From Butyrivibrio fibrisolvens (GTDB lineage: Bacteria; Bacillota; Clostridia; Lachnospirales; Lachnospiraceae): a DNA stretch of 64,000 bases. This document shows, piece by piece, positions 1 through 10,993 of the stretch. The stretch lies in contig NZ_CP065800.1 in the NCBI RefSeq assembly GCF_023206215.1, positions 744,001-808,000 on the forward strand, written 5' to 3'. Position numbers and translations under genes: made by a program. The notes beneath the pieces were generated by a model. It had not been told where the DNA came from, made no database searches, and saw only the letters and a list, made by a program, of their open reading frames with translations. How positions within the stretch are numbered: the first letter of the stretch is position 1; the number at the start of each line of letters is the position of its first letter.

Positions 1-2551
1 TTCCAAGGTATATGAGAGTATGGCAGCACCTATTGGAGTTAAGAGCGGTGGTGAGATCCTTGCCCTTGACCTTCATGAGAAATTCCATGGACCTCACGGC
101 CTTGTTGCAGGAACTACCGGCTCCGGTAAATCAGAGCTCTTGCAGACATATATACTGTCTGTTGCTACTCTTTTCCATCCATATGAAGTCAGCTTCATAA
201 TCATTGACTTTAAAGGTGGTGGTATGGCCAATCAGTTCAGGGATCTGCCTCATCTTAACGGTGCCATCACCAACATCGATGGCAAGCAGATAGACAGATC
301 GCTTATGTCTATCAAAGCTGAACTAATGCGTCGTCAGGAATTGTTTGCCAAGTATGATGTCAACCAGATAGATAACTATATCCGCCTGTATCGTGATGGC
401 AAAACAGATATACCGCTTCCTCACCTGATACTGATCGTAGATGAGTTCGCCGAACTTAAGAGTGACCAGCCTGAGTTCATGAAGGAACTTATATCTGCAG
501 CACGTATAGGTAGATCTCTTGGTGTACATCTCATACTTGCTACTCAGAAACCAGCCGGCGTTGTTAATGACCAGATCTGGAGTAACTCCAAGTTTAAGCT
601 CTGTCTTAAGGTTCAGAGTAAGAGCGACAGTAATGAAGTATTAAAGTCTCCACTTGCTGCAGAAATAAGAGAGCCGGGTAGAGCTTATCTTCAGGTAGGT
701 AATAACGAACTGTTTGAGCTCTTCCAGTCAGCATACAGTGGGGCTCCAACACACCTTGGTAATACAGACAACAAGCGAAAGTTTGAGATAAATGCGGTCA
801 CTCTGTCAGGTGCAAGAATCCCTGTATACAGTCAGAAGCCTGAAAAGACCAAGGGAACAGAAACTCAGCTTGAAGCACTTACTCAATATATCCACGACTA
901 CTGTGATAAGCAGAATATAGATAAGCTTCCCAGCATAGTCCTTCCGCCGCTTGGAGAGATCATACCCTATCCATCTGATCTTAAGGTATCAGGAACAGAC
1001 ATTACTGTTCCTATTGGTATATATGATGATCCTGCAAGACAAGCGCAGAATGAGCTTGAACTGAACTTTACCCAAAACCATATCTTTATCTTGGGTTCAT
1101 CACTTAGTGGTAAGTCATATCTTCTTCAGAGTATGATCTATGGTCTTGCGACCAAGTATTCACCGGAAGAGGTCAGCATATATATCATTGATTTTGCATC
1201 AATGATCATGCGCACTTTTGAGAAGATGAATCATGTGGGCGCTGTAGTTACAATCAGTGAAGATGACAAGCTTAAGAATCTCATGAAGTTCATGCTGAGC
1301 ACAATTGATGAGCGAAGAGAGAAGCTTGCAGACATAGGTCTTAGCTCATACAGCGCATATCGTGAGGCGGGCTATAAGGACATGCCACAGATAATCCTCT
1401 TTGTGGAGAACTATACTGTATTCAGATCAACTTATGCTGAGCATGAAGATAACTTCCTTAAGATATGCAGGGACGGCGTAGCTGTAGGTATATCTATAGT
1501 AATAACCAACCAGCAGACATCCGGTATAGGATACAAACTTCTTACTAATTTTGCAGTTAAGATCGCGCTCAACTGTAATGACCGCTCACAGTATACAGCG
1601 CTCCTTGACAGATGTCGTATAAGACCGGACGATGTACCGGGACGAGGCCTCATCCCGATAGACAACGAGATCAAGGAATTCCAGTCATACCTGGCATTCT
1701 CTATGGGCAAAGAAGTTGAAAGAATATCAAAGATAAATGAATTTATAGAAAAAGTAAATACAAAGTATGAAGGAAGTATAGTAAAGACAATCGCTTCTGT
1801 TCCGGCTCAGGTAACAAATGCATTCCTTAAGAATCAGTATGGAATTAAGGGCTTTGATAAGTACAAGATGATAGAAGGTGTTGCCTACACTGATACAAGA
1901 GCTGTACAGACAGACCTTATAAGCAGACCTCTTATGGGAATTCTTGGACGAGAAGACCTTGGAAGGATCGGTTATCTTAAATACTGCATAAATGAGATGG
2001 AAGATGGCAATAAGACATCGCCGGTTAAGCTGTACCTGATCGATGATACTGAAGAGAAGTTATCATTCGCAGAAGGACTTGGCATAACAGATAACTATAC
2101 TACAAGTAATACTGAGATAATCGATATCATCGAGCAGATCCATGACATCGCTAAGACCCGCCACGAAAGACTCACAGCTGATGCAGGAGCACTTGAAGGT
2201 GAACCTCTCATAATGCTTATGATCAACTCTAAAACAGCCATGGATACAATTGCATCAAATGAAGATGTATTCAATAAGTATAAAGAGCTTACAGATACCT
2301 TCAAAAAGTGCAGGATCTGCATATGGTTTACTAACGTGGACAATAAGGCAATCTCACCGGTAGGCTCTAATCCTATCCATCGTCAGGTAAGAGATTGCGG
2401 TAACCTTCTCATGTTCGAGAACATAGGAGATATCAAGATACTGACTATCCCTATGGCGATAGTCAAAGCTGCAAAGAAACCTTGCGTATTGGGCGATGCT
2501 TTCTGCATTGCAGGCAATTCGATCACAAGGGTCAAGACACCGCAGGCATAA
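1..2551 (+). CDS. essC: EssC-like FtsK/SpoIIIE ATPase of a type VII secretion system, 5' end outside the window
   Basis: Hexameric motor ATPase of the Firmicutes type VII (ESX/Yuk) secretion system, anchored at the membrane and driving export of WXG100/LXG proteins. The frame is already open at the left edge, so the Met at 20 is internal and the N-terminal FHA and membrane parts lie outside. Counting from that Met, Walker A GTTGSGKS is at residues 31-38, preceded by the typical HGPHGLVAG block, and Walker B (LILIVDEFAEL) is near 136-146. A second FtsK domain has Walker A GSSLSGKS near 359-366. A third C-terminal domain (about 620-843) lacks a recognisable Walker A, as is usual for EssC. It lies 86 bases upstream of the RHS toxin gene on the same strand, which makes that protein a plausible substrate. 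Family assignment is strong; the link to the RHS protein is inference. Confidence 0.93.
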   Translation, partial: SKVYESMAAPIGVKSGGEILALDLHEKFHGPHGLVAGTTGSGKSELLQTYILSVATLFHPYEVSFIIIDFKGGGMANQFRDLPHLNGAITNIDGKQIDRSLMSIKAELMRRQELFAKYDVNQIDNYIRLYRDGKTDIPLPHLILIVDEFAELKSDQPEFMKELISAARIGRSLGVHLILATQKPAGVVNDQIWSNSKFKLCLKVQSKSDSNEVLKSPLAAEIREPGRAYLQVGNNELFELFQSAYSGAPTHLGNTDNKRKFEINAVTLSGARIPVYSQKPEKTKGTETQLEALTQYIHDYCDKQNIDKLPSIVLPPLGEIIPYPSDLKVSGTDITVPIGIYDDPARQAQNELELNFTQNHIFILGSSLSGKSYLLQSMIYGLATKYSPEEVSIYIIDFASMIMRTFEKMNHVGAVVTISEDDKLKNLMKFMLSTIDERREKLADIGLSSYSAYREAGYKDMPQIILFVENYTVFRSTYAEHEDNFLKICRDGVAVGISIVITNQQTSGIGYKLLTNFAVKIALNCNDRSQYTALLDRCRIRPDDVPGRGLIPIDNEIKEFQSYLAFSMGKEVERISKINEFIEKVNTKYEGSIVKTIASVPAQVTNAFLKNQYGIKGFDKYKMIEGVAYTDTRAVQTDLISRPLMGILGREDLGRIGYLKYCINEMEDGNKTSPVKLYLIDDTEEKLSFAEGLGITDNYTTSNTEIIDIIEQIHDIAKTRHERLTADAGALEGEPLIMLMINSKTAMDTIASNEDVFNKYKELTDTFKKCRICIWFTNVDNKAISPVGSNPIHRQVRDCGNLLMFENIGDIKILTIPMAIVKAAKKPCVLGDAFCIAGNSITRVKTPQA

Positions 2552-2637
2552 GTTAAGAAAAATAACAATAATAAATTAAGACAATATAACAATAACAAGA
2601 CAAGCAACATAGGAACGACAAAAGGAGATAAAGTTTT

Positions 2638-5600
2638 ATGGCAGGAAATAACGGGGAAATAACATGGGACCAGGCGTGAGCTGGCCGAATATTTTACAGC
2701 ATGTCAGGAAAAGTATAATGCTTTCCTGTCAATGTCAGATACACTGATTCTGAAATTCAAAGCATTCGTAGATGACGATACACATACAGGACCTGAAGCA
2801 GAGGCAGCCAAGGCCTTCATACAGGACTATCAGATCAAGATGATAGAAGACCTCGTATGGGTAATACAGGAATTCATGACTAAACAGGATGAACTTCTTG
2901 AAAACTTCAAGGATGAAGTTACAGAAGATGACACCGCCAGAATGAAGCTATCACGTCTTGAAGAGATAATAAATGACTTCGAGACCTATATCAGCAATTT
3001 CGAAACAGTAAGCGACGATATAGAAGAGGTATATCAGGGACTGGTATCAGGATGCTCCATAGCAGGCGTGGAATTCACCCAGCCACTGCCCGGCAATACC
3101 AAGACATACTTTGGTTTTATCACAAGAAATAACAGCACTGAGGGAAGAGTACCTAAGACCAAAAATTGCCTTTGCAGCTTCAATGATACCCATGCAAACG
3201 AGATAACAGGATCAGAAATCGATTCATTCCTTGCAGACATAGAATCAAACTTAAAAGGATTCCTTGAACTTACATCACAGCAGTTGCAGGATACTGTTCT
3301 AAACTACTCAGATACTACCCTCCTTCCTTGGTATAAAGATCCATCCTCATCACTTGATGAAGCTACCAAACAGGAATACGACACCTATATGCAGAACATG
3401 GCCGATTACCTTAATGGTAATAAGGAAAGATGTGAAGTATATAAATACGATCCTGTAAACATGTGTACAGGTAACTACATAAATGAGCATGAAGATCTCA
3501 AGATAGGCGGACTCTACCCTCTTACATTCAAAAGATTCTATAACGCTCTTCCATCATCCAAAGAAGACTTCATCCTTGGAAACGGCTGGAGCACAACCTA
3601 TTCAGAGCACCTTACAAGAGACGAAGAAGGAATCCGCATATCCTATGCAGACGGAAGTATAGGCCTTTATAAAGAGCGCATCATCAAAGGTAAGAAGTAC
3701 TACGAAGAGATCCATGGCGAACCAGGCCTTTTGTCAGAGATAGAAGATGACTCAGAATCAACAGCCGAAGAGATAATAAAAAAGAAAACCTATATCCTCC
3801 GTCAGGACAATGGCCAGTACAAGAAGTTCGATGAAAACGGATATCTTGTGGAACTGGGTGATGATAATGGAACAGTTGCAGAGCTTTTATATACTAATGT
3901 GAAAGTGGCTGAAAACAAAGACCAGGATGCTGATAGTCAGGCAGACGATAGATCTCAGGTAAAACGCCTTGCATCTGTTAAAACGCCGGGAAGCGCAGCA
4001 CTGTTCTTTACATACAATGAATACGGTAACATAGAAACCCTTAAGGATCATACCGGAAGGGTTGTTAAGTATACCTATAAAACCAGGGACGTGTCAGTTG
4101 AAAATAGTTTAGACGAATCATCTGTAAACGGATCATCAGAAAACTCACAACAAGGTACAGAGTCTTTAGAGAATCTTTCTAAGGCTACATCTTTAGAAAA
4201 CACGCATACTGAGATTGGTTCTTCTAAACAGAATCGTTCTAAATCCGTTCAGGTTCTTGCATCAGTTACATATGCTGATGGCACAACAGCCTCTTATGAT
4301 TACTCAGAGGATGGCAAGATCTCAGAAGTAACTAATCAGCGCGGCATAAAAGCTATAACCAACATCTATGACAGTCAGGGAAGAACCATAAAGCAATCGT
4401 TCCCGGATGGCGGAGTCATGACTTATGCATATGATGACAAGAAGCGCACCACAACAGCAACAGAGCAGAACGGCAACAAGGTAGTATATAAGCATGATGC
4501 CAAGATGCGCCATACTGGTACAAAGTATTATGACGGCGAAGAAAGCTTCACATACAATAAGCGTAACCAGAAGATATCACATACCAACAAGCTTGGATAT
4601 ACAACTAGATATACCTATGACAACAGAGGTCACCTTACAAGCATTATAGATCCCATGGGCCATAAGACCTGCATGACCTATAATGCGGACGGAAGACTCA
4701 TGGCATTAAAGGATCCAAAAGGAAACAGCTATAAGTATACATATGATATACAAGGTAACCTCTTTGAAGTTAAGGATCCTCTTGGCAATAAGAAGCGCTT
4801 CTACTATACAGGAAGATATCTTAAGAAGGTTAAGGACGAAGAAGGAAACATAACCCTTCTTAGTTATGATGCAGAAGGAAACGTAAGCTGCATAACAGAC
4901 CCGGAAGGAGTAAAGACCTTCTATAAATACGACAACCTCGGAAGAGTAATAGAAACAAGTGATATAGAAGGAAACACCAAAAAGTACACCTATGATGATG
5001 CTGACAGGATAACATCCGTAACAGATGCCCTTGGTAACAGAACATCATATGAGTATAACGAAAGCGGAAAAGTAACAAAGATAACAAATCCTGACGGAAC
5101 ATCAAAAACATGGGAATACAACATCATAGGAAAGCCATGCAAGGTAACAGATGAAGCAGGAAGAGTAACAAATGTTGACTATAACAGTATGTGGAAGGAA
5201 GAGAAGATAACCCTTCCTAACAACGGAACAATACTTTACGAGTATGATCCTCTCATGCGTGTCAAAAAAGTCACAGATCCTGAAGGAAGAACCACAGGCT
5301 ATGACTACGATAAGAATGGCAACGTATTAACAAGATACCTTGGAGATATCAAGGTAAACAGCCGAAAGTACAACGCCCTCAATCAGGTGATCAAAGAAAC
5401 AGATGCCCTTGGTCATGAGAAGTCTTATGAGTACGATGAGAATGGCAAGATCACAGTTGTAACAGATACACTTGGTAACAGATACACAAGAGAGTATAAC
5501 GAACTTGGAAGAGTAGTAAGACAGACTGACCCTCTTGGACATGGCTCTTCTTATACCTATACAAAGTCAGGTGCCATAGAGACTGTAACAGATCCTGCCG

Positions 5601-8347
5601 GAAGAGTAAGAAGATTTGAATATACAAAGTCAGGAAAGCTTCATGCTATATATTTCTGCGGAAGAAAAGACCAGGAACTAATCTATGACAATGCAGGCCG
5701 AGTAGAAAAGAGAACATTCGCTGATGGCTATACTATCAGCTATTCTTATGATGCCCTTAACAGAGTAGTAAAGGTAGAAGGAAGTGACGGACGCACAGCA
5801 TCATATGAATACGATGCCATGGGAAGAGCTACAAAAGTATCTAACGGACGTAGCACTACACTTTACACCTACACACCAACAGGAAAGCTAAAGAGCGTAG
5901 TAGATGCTCTTGGAAATGAAACAGTATATACTTATGATGCGCTTGATAAGCTTAAGAGTATCCACAGAGTAGAAGGAATGATCGAAAAAGATGAAAAATC
6001 ATCAGATGACTTCCCAATAGTAGGAGAAGACGGTCATGTAAACCTCTATTCCTACAACCTTGCAGGTCAGCTCACAAAGGTAACAGATGCTCTGGGTCAG
6101 GAAGAAACATATGAGTATGACCAGTATGGCCGTCTAATAACTAAGACTGACAGAGACAGCTACGATACAACATACGAATACAATAACCTTGGAGCTATAA
6201 CTAAAGTTGGCTATGGTGATGGCAGAAGTGTAGCCTTTAGCTATAATGAACTTAATCAGCTGAGTAAGATAAATGACTGGCTCGGAACAACAACTATTGA
6301 AAACGACATCCGCGGACACCTTACAAAAATAACTGATTATCAGAACAGAACAGTAAGCTATGAATACAACTCCATAGGAGAAAAAACTAAGCTTACATAC
6401 CCTGATGGAAGAGAAGCTGTATATATTTACGACGAAGAAGGAAAACTATCATCTATCACAGGTAACGGAGAAGAGACAAGTTACTTCTATGATGAACTTG
6501 GACGTCTGTCAGAAAAACTACTTCCAAACGGAGTAAAGCAGGACTATTCATACCTTCCGGGTGGAAACATTGAGAGCATGACAAGCATAGATAAGGAAGG
6601 TATACTTGATAAGTACTTCTATTGCTACAACAATGCAGGCCTGATTTCAGGAATCAATAGAGAAAGAAGAGATCTTGAGAATATATCAGGTCAGTATGAG
6701 TACAATTACGATCCTATAGGACGCCTTTTACAGTCAAGCCTTAACGGTCAGGTTAAGTCAGCATATGAATATGATGCATTTGGTAACAGAACAAGCCTTA
6801 TAGAAGGAGAAACACAGACAACCTATAAGTACGATGCTCTCGACAGACTTGTAGAAGCAAGAGAACTAAATAATGCGCAGGCAATCGTAAAGACATATGA
6901 TTACGATAAGCGTGGTAATCAGACAAGAGAATTCGTAGATGGACTCCTACAGAAGACCTTTACTTTTGATGCTACAAACATGCTGTCAAAGGTAGTAGAT
7001 ACAGATAAGGGAGAACTTGAAAACCAGTACAACGGACTTGGATTCAGAGTAGCATCCACAAGACCTGAAGAGAAGATAGAGTATCTCTGCGACCTTTCAA
7101 GAGATTATTACAACCTTCTTGAGCGAACTGTAAATGGCGAGACAGAAAGCTTCATCTATGACAACAATGTAGTATCAATGTCAAAAGCAGGAAACAGCTA
7201 CTATTACCTCCAGGATGAACTTGGCTCACCAATGTACATGACAGGTACAGACGGAGCAGCAGTATCATCATATGCCTTTGATGATTTTGGACGTAGTATT
7301 GATCCATTCACAGGCAAGATTAAAGAGGCAGGCAATAAACAGCACACTAAGCATGCTTATACCACAGAAGGAAACATCATCCAGCCATTTGCATTTACAG
7401 GCTATCAGGAAGATGAAGTATCAGGTCTTAAGTTTGCACAGGCAAGATACTATGATACAACCACAGGAAGGTTCCAGTCTGAAGATCCAAGAAAGGGATT
7501 TATAAATAATCCTCTTACCATAAACCATTATGGATACTGCTTTGGAAATCCGGTTGGATTCTCAGATAAGAATGGTAAGTGGCCCGGATGGATGGAAGAT
7601 GCATGGGATACAGCTTGTGATGTTGCAGGTGATGTGTGTGATGCGACGAGTGATGCATGGGATACAACATGTGAAGTTGTCAGCGATGTTGCCAAAGATA
7701 CTGTAGATGCAGTTAAGACGGTAGGTACTTTTGTTGCTGAACATCCTATGGAAGTTGCAGTTACAGCTGTTGCAGTAGCAGCCACGGCCGCTACTGGAGG
7801 CGCTGCACCAGCACTATTTGTTGCAGGAGCAAGCCTTGTCGGAGGCGGAGTATTTGCCGCGTGTAGTGATGGAGATAAGGGAGATGCATTTGCTGAAGGA
7901 ATGGCAATCACAGCTTCAGCTACAAGCATCTTTTATATGGGTGCTACATACCTGCTAGGTGGAGGCCTTGCGGCCGGAGCAACCGGAACTGAAGCTGGAA
8001 CACTTACTTATTGGGCAAATTATTCAACCCAAGAAACAGTTGCGTATGGTGAAACATTTGGAAAGATGGGAACATACGTAGAAAATCCTAATATACTGGT
8101 AGATTGGGAGCAATATGCATTTCATGGTTCAGAACGAATGATGGAACGAGGAATTACGCGAGAGATGATAGAGTATTATATTTCAGAGGGAAAAGTTTTG
8201 ATGCAGGGAGCAGGAACAAAATTTGCATATGTAACAACAGAAGGAGTAGCAGTCGTTAGTAACACTGGGAGATTGATTACTGCTTGGACTAAAGATACTT
8301 TTGATGCAAACATGATAGAGATTGTTGAAAGGCTTTGTGGCGAATAG
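2638..8347 (+). CDS. RHS/YD-repeat polymorphic toxin with DUF4258-like C-terminal domain; frameshift near the 5' end
   Basis: Large secreted toxin-delivery protein. A strong ribosome site (AAAGGAGATAAAG, 2620-2632) precedes ATG 2638, but that frame stops at TGA 2677 after 13 codons; the next frame (GAG at 2678) runs open to 8347, and its first ATG is 2732. Joined, the start reads as a helical WXG/LXG-like N-terminus (ITWDQA then ELAEYFTACQ), fitting a type VII substrate. From Met 2732: helical region 1-230, DUF6531-like entry (DPVNMCTGNY, about 240-275), dozens of YD repeats (YEYDxxGR), and an RHS core ending with NPVGFSDKNG near 1605, a P-x4-D-x-N-G form of the RHS cleavage site. An Ala/Gly-rich hydrophobic stretch follows, then residues about 1793-1871 (FHGSERMMERGIT ... 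VVSNTGRLITAW) resemble DUF4258, a presumed RNase-type toxin fold. The break at 2677 could be mutation, recoding or sequence error. Confidence 0.88.
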
Positions 8348-8358
8348 AAGAGGTTATT

Positions 8359-8622
8359 ATGGAAGATAAAATAAATAGTATTAAAGAAATAATCAATTCA
8401 TGGGATCCAATTGAGTTATTTCCCATGGCACCAAGTGATGAATATGAATATGAAATATATGAAATATACAAGTATATACATACAAACAAGTGTATTCAGC
8501 GTAAAGAACTAGCAAAGTATATCTATGATCTTTTTATTAAATCGTTTGGAGATGATGTTTTTTTACTTAAACAGAGTGATTGTTTGATAATTGCAGATGA
8601 GATTCTTAATTTAAACGCATAA
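8359..8622 (+). CDS. Candidate immunity protein, DUF1871-like
   Basis: Small acidic cytosolic protein of 87 residues starting 11 bases after the RHS toxin stop. ATG 8359 is chosen because AGAAGAGG (8346-8353) sits just upstream; the open frame begins earlier at 8335 without a ribosome site. The sequence SWDPIELFPMAPSDEYEYEI followed by ELAKYIYDLFIKSFGDD resembles the DUF1871 family (YugE-like), in which WDP and DEY blocks are typical. It has no signal peptide or membrane segment, which fits neutralising a toxin in the cytoplasm. Position directly behind the toxin tail is the main argument for immunity function; this is inference. Confidence 0.6.
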   Translation: MEDKINSIKEIINSWDPIELFPMAPSDEYEYEIYEIYKYIHTNKCIQRKELAKYIYDLFIKSFGDDVFLLKQSDCLIIADEILNLNA

Positions 8623-8703
8623 TTTCTGTCAAGTAGTGCGGTAGTGCTTCCTTAATCAAGGATTGTGTTGTGCGTTCTAAGCGTGATTAAAAGTGAGTTA
8701 AAG

Positions 8704-8834
8704 TTGCATGAATTTGATGGCGCTGTATCTGAACAGTATGACTACCAGTACAACGAAATAGGAAGACTCACACGTTCCAGCCTTAACGGAGAGTTAAGGG
8801 GTTCTTATGTATATGATGCTTTGGCAACAGAACA
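8704..8834 (+). pseudogene. RHS repeat fragment A
   Basis: About 130 bases matching the YD-repeat region near the end of the RHS genes (SEQYDYQYNEIGRLTRSSLN). Compared with the cassette at 14556-16865, one base is lost in the GATGCCTTTGGC stretch (here GATGCTTTGGC, about 8816), after which only DNA-level homology remains for a few bases. It has neither a start nor a core or toxin tail. It is a scrap left by recombination, not a functional gene. Confidence 0.8.
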
Positions 8835-8901
8835 TCTCTCACAGATAATGACACTAGGACAAGCGTTTTATGTATTTCATAAAAAATATCAGTATTTTGC
8901 A

Positions 8902-8940
8902 GAATAGGATTGCCCAAACAGGCGATCCTATTCTTTATGC
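8902..8940 (+). terminator. Rho-independent terminator after the main RHS module
   Basis: A 13-bp stem (8902-8914 with 8921-8933, one T-G pair) with loop AAACAG-like spacer is followed by TTCTTTAT. It separates the EssC/RHS/immunity unit from the downstream cassette region. Confidence 0.75.
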
Positions 8941-9030
8941 ATTTCGTCGGATGATAGATAGATGAAATGCAAATTAGATTAAAATAATATAGGTTTTTTA
9001 CCATAAAATTCGGATACCAGACAGGGAGAC

Positions 9031-9186
9031 ATGTATGCCACAGGATATAAATATGTGGCTACAGAAGGAAAAATGATCGTAGAAAAAGCATTTTCTCACA
9101 TTTCATACACTTTAGATAATGACAAGTACTCTAAAGATAATAGTAATATTTCACAATTTGGTGAGCGGAGAAAAAATAGATATTGA
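9031..9186 (+). CDS. Small open frame of unknown nature
   Basis: A 51-codon frame starting ATG 9031 (MYATGYKYVATEGKM) with GGGAG only two bases upstream of the start, which is too close for an ideal ribosome site. It overlaps the EsaB-like frame at 9119 in another phase. It may be the end of a vanished toxin tail. Nothing is recognisable, and it may not be expressed. Confidence 0.2.
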   Translation: MYATGYKYVATEGKMIVEKAFSHISYTLDNDKYSKDNSNISQFGERRKNRY

Positions 9187-9325
9187 GATACCAATTAACC
9201 TTTCAGCTAACGAGCTTATAAACGGTCTTAATAAGGGATTTAATCTTGGTATAGATATATCTTGTGCTATCATCTATGCATCAAAAGTAGTACATGAACA
9301 TAGACCTTATGTGTTTGATTTTTAA
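9119..9325 (+). pseudogene. EsaB/YukD-like ubiquitin-fold fragment
   Basis: The first about 48 residues (HNLVSGEKIDIEIPINLSAN, then ELINGLNKGFNLGID) match the pattern of EsaB/YukD, the small ubiquitin-like component of type VII secretion systems. The usual second half, with KAENP and GNK blocks, is replaced by an unrelated short end, giving 68 residues instead of about 80. No ribosome site is visible before ATG 9119. Likely a truncated copy caught in the rearranged region; the intact gene would be expected near essC outside the window. Family call is by pattern only. Confidence 0.45.
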
Positions 9326-9336
9326 GGAGCAAGTAT

Positions 9337-10476
9337 ATGAACAAAACATCAGTGATAAAGAAGATAATTGGGAATGCCATAAAAGAGTATGGATTTGAAT
9401 ATATTCGTTGCGATCAAAAGATCGTATGGATATTTGGCAGAATTATAAATGATGTTGAAGAGCATATAATAATTCAACAGCACAAAAGAGACGTTTTGGA
9501 ATATAAGCTAATGTTTTCTACCACGGCAAAGGGAAATGGAAGGAAAGAAATAGGTAATATATTGCCGGAATATAAAGAAAACGAATATTGGAAAGCAGAG
9601 TCTGATAAAGAGTTTGAAGCTACAATGTGTTTCTTTGCAGAATTTATCAAGGATAAAGGAATTAGTATTCTGGATGATATGCTTGAAGAAAAACCGGATT
9701 CATTCGAAACGCCAGAGAGGAAGAGGTGGTTTAAGGAACACAGATCAGAACTGATTTCAAAATATGAAGAAAGATATCATATTCTTGCAGAAGGATCTAG
9801 TTTTGAACAAGTTTGTAAAATTGATGAGGTGTTGTATAAAAATAGATTTAGTGAAGAAGACGATAAATCCGTCGAGAAAGTTTATGAACTGATTCTTGGA
9901 ATGGCAGCTATTTTAAGTGAGATAATGCTTCAAGAAGAAAATTCAACCATTACGTATGATACATATTTTGTAGAAGTACAAATCCCTTATGAAGATAGAT
10001 TTTTATCTGCGCGGCCAATTCGCGATGTGGCTCAGGCTTGGATAAGATATCATACTGGAGAGGCATTAGAGAACATGTTTGTATGGTGTTCAAATAAAGG
10101 ACATCTTACAGATAGTTCTGTCCGTATGAAAGAAGAGGAGTTTAAAGAATATGTGGAGAGAATAATTGCTAGAAGTGGAAAAACAATTGATGAATCTTGC
10201 AATGATAAGAGCGGAGCGGATTATATTATCAATGGAAACGATTTTAGGATATTAATAAAGCGTGTTTATACAGACACTATTGTAGATCTACAAAAAATAA
10301 AAAAGGAACTTAAAAGTATTACTCCAAATGATTACGATAAAACAATATTTGTTTTGAATCAGGATATTACTGATCAAGCAATAAGTTTTGCTGTAACTAG
10401 GCCACATCGAACAAAGGTTGTTACTTGTAGAAATACTTATTCGTTGAGTTCTATGATTAGTAATTGGTTAGTATAA
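9337..10476 (+). CDS. Unrecognised protein, paralogue of 19265-20056 and 20080-20871, with an extra C-terminal domain
   Basis: A 379-residue cytosolic protein; AAGGAGCAAG (9324-9333) precedes ATG 9337. Residues 1-230 are clearly related to the two 263-residue paralogues downstream: shared blocks include KKIIG, YKLMFSTTAKG, ILPEYK, EKPDSFETPERK and WFKEHR. Residues about 285-379 are unique to this copy and contain GADYIINGNDFRILIKRV, whose D-x(n)-K spacing recalls a degenerate PD-(D/E)xK (Mrr-like) nuclease core; this is a weak resemblance. An RHS scrap begins exactly at its stop codon, so the 3' boundary is a recombination join. Location among RHS cassettes suggests an immunity or toxin-associated role, not demonstrable from sequence. 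Confidence 0.65.
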   Translation: MNKTSVIKKIIGNAIKEYGFEYIRCDQKIVWIFGRIINDVEEHIIIQQHKRDVLEYKLMFSTTAKGNGRKEIGNILPEYKENEYWKAESDKEFEATMCFFAEFIKDKGISILDDMLEEKPDSFETPERKRWFKEHRSELISKYEERYHILAEGSSFEQVCKIDEVLYKNRFSEEDDKSVEKVYELILGMAAILSEIMLQEENSTITYDTYFVEVQIPYEDRFLSARPIRDVAQAWIRYHTGEALENMFVWCSNKGHLTDSSVRMKEEEFKEYVERIIARSGKTIDESCNDKSGADYIINGNDFRILIKRVYTDTIVDLQKIKKELKSITPNDYDKTIFVLNQDITDQAISFAVTRPHRTKVVTCRNTYSLSSMISNWLV

Positions 10477-10993
10477 TGGTCTTGGCTTCAGAGTTGCATC
10501 AACAAGACCAGAAGAAAGAATAGAATACCTCTGCGATCTTTCAAGAGACTGCTTTAACCTTCTTGAGCGCACTGTAAACAGTGAGACAGAAAGCTTCATC
10601 TACGATAAGAACGTGATCTCCATGTCAAAAGCAGGAAACAGCTACTATTATCTCCAGGATGAACTTGGCTCATCAATGTACATGACAGGTACAGACGGAG
10701 AAGCGGTATCATCGTATGCATTTGATGACTTTGGACGAGGCATCGATCCATATCATTAGCAACAACAATTGCGACTAGTATTACAGCTGGAGCGTTAGGA
10801 GTTGCAACAACTGCAGCCGCACCGGTATTGGTAGGAGCTGCAGTTGGAGTGGCAACGGTATATTTGGCATCAAACGTAGTTGATGATGTTAAACTCCCTG
10901 ATGGAAAAACTATTAGGCAAGAAGTTAAAGATTTATATTATGAAGGGGCAAAAAAATAGGAGGATGGCTTGATAAGACATTTGGATGGGCATG
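10472..10993 (+). pseudogene. RHS fragment B fused to an orphan toxin tail
   Basis: From about 10472 the sequence is RHS core (NGLGFRVASTRPEER ... FDDFGRGIDP) up to about 10750. It then jumps, in a different frame, into a toxin-tail remnant (ATSITAGALGVATTAAAP) rich in Ala/Gly/Val. The intervening core and cleavage site are deleted, so the RHS frame stops at TAG 10757. The tail frame stops at TAG 10957 right after a seven-A run (10950-10956); one more A would extend it to GGWLDKTFGWA and a TGA overlapping ATG 10991. That ATGA overlap suggests the tail once belonged to an intact toxin translationally coupled to the next gene. Confidence 0.8.

Noticed and set aside
7528..7929. Antisense frames in the Ala/Thr-rich toxin linker and other minus-strand frames over RHS genes
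   Set aside because: They mirror codon bias and repeats of the sense gene, with no ribosome sites or recognisable domains.
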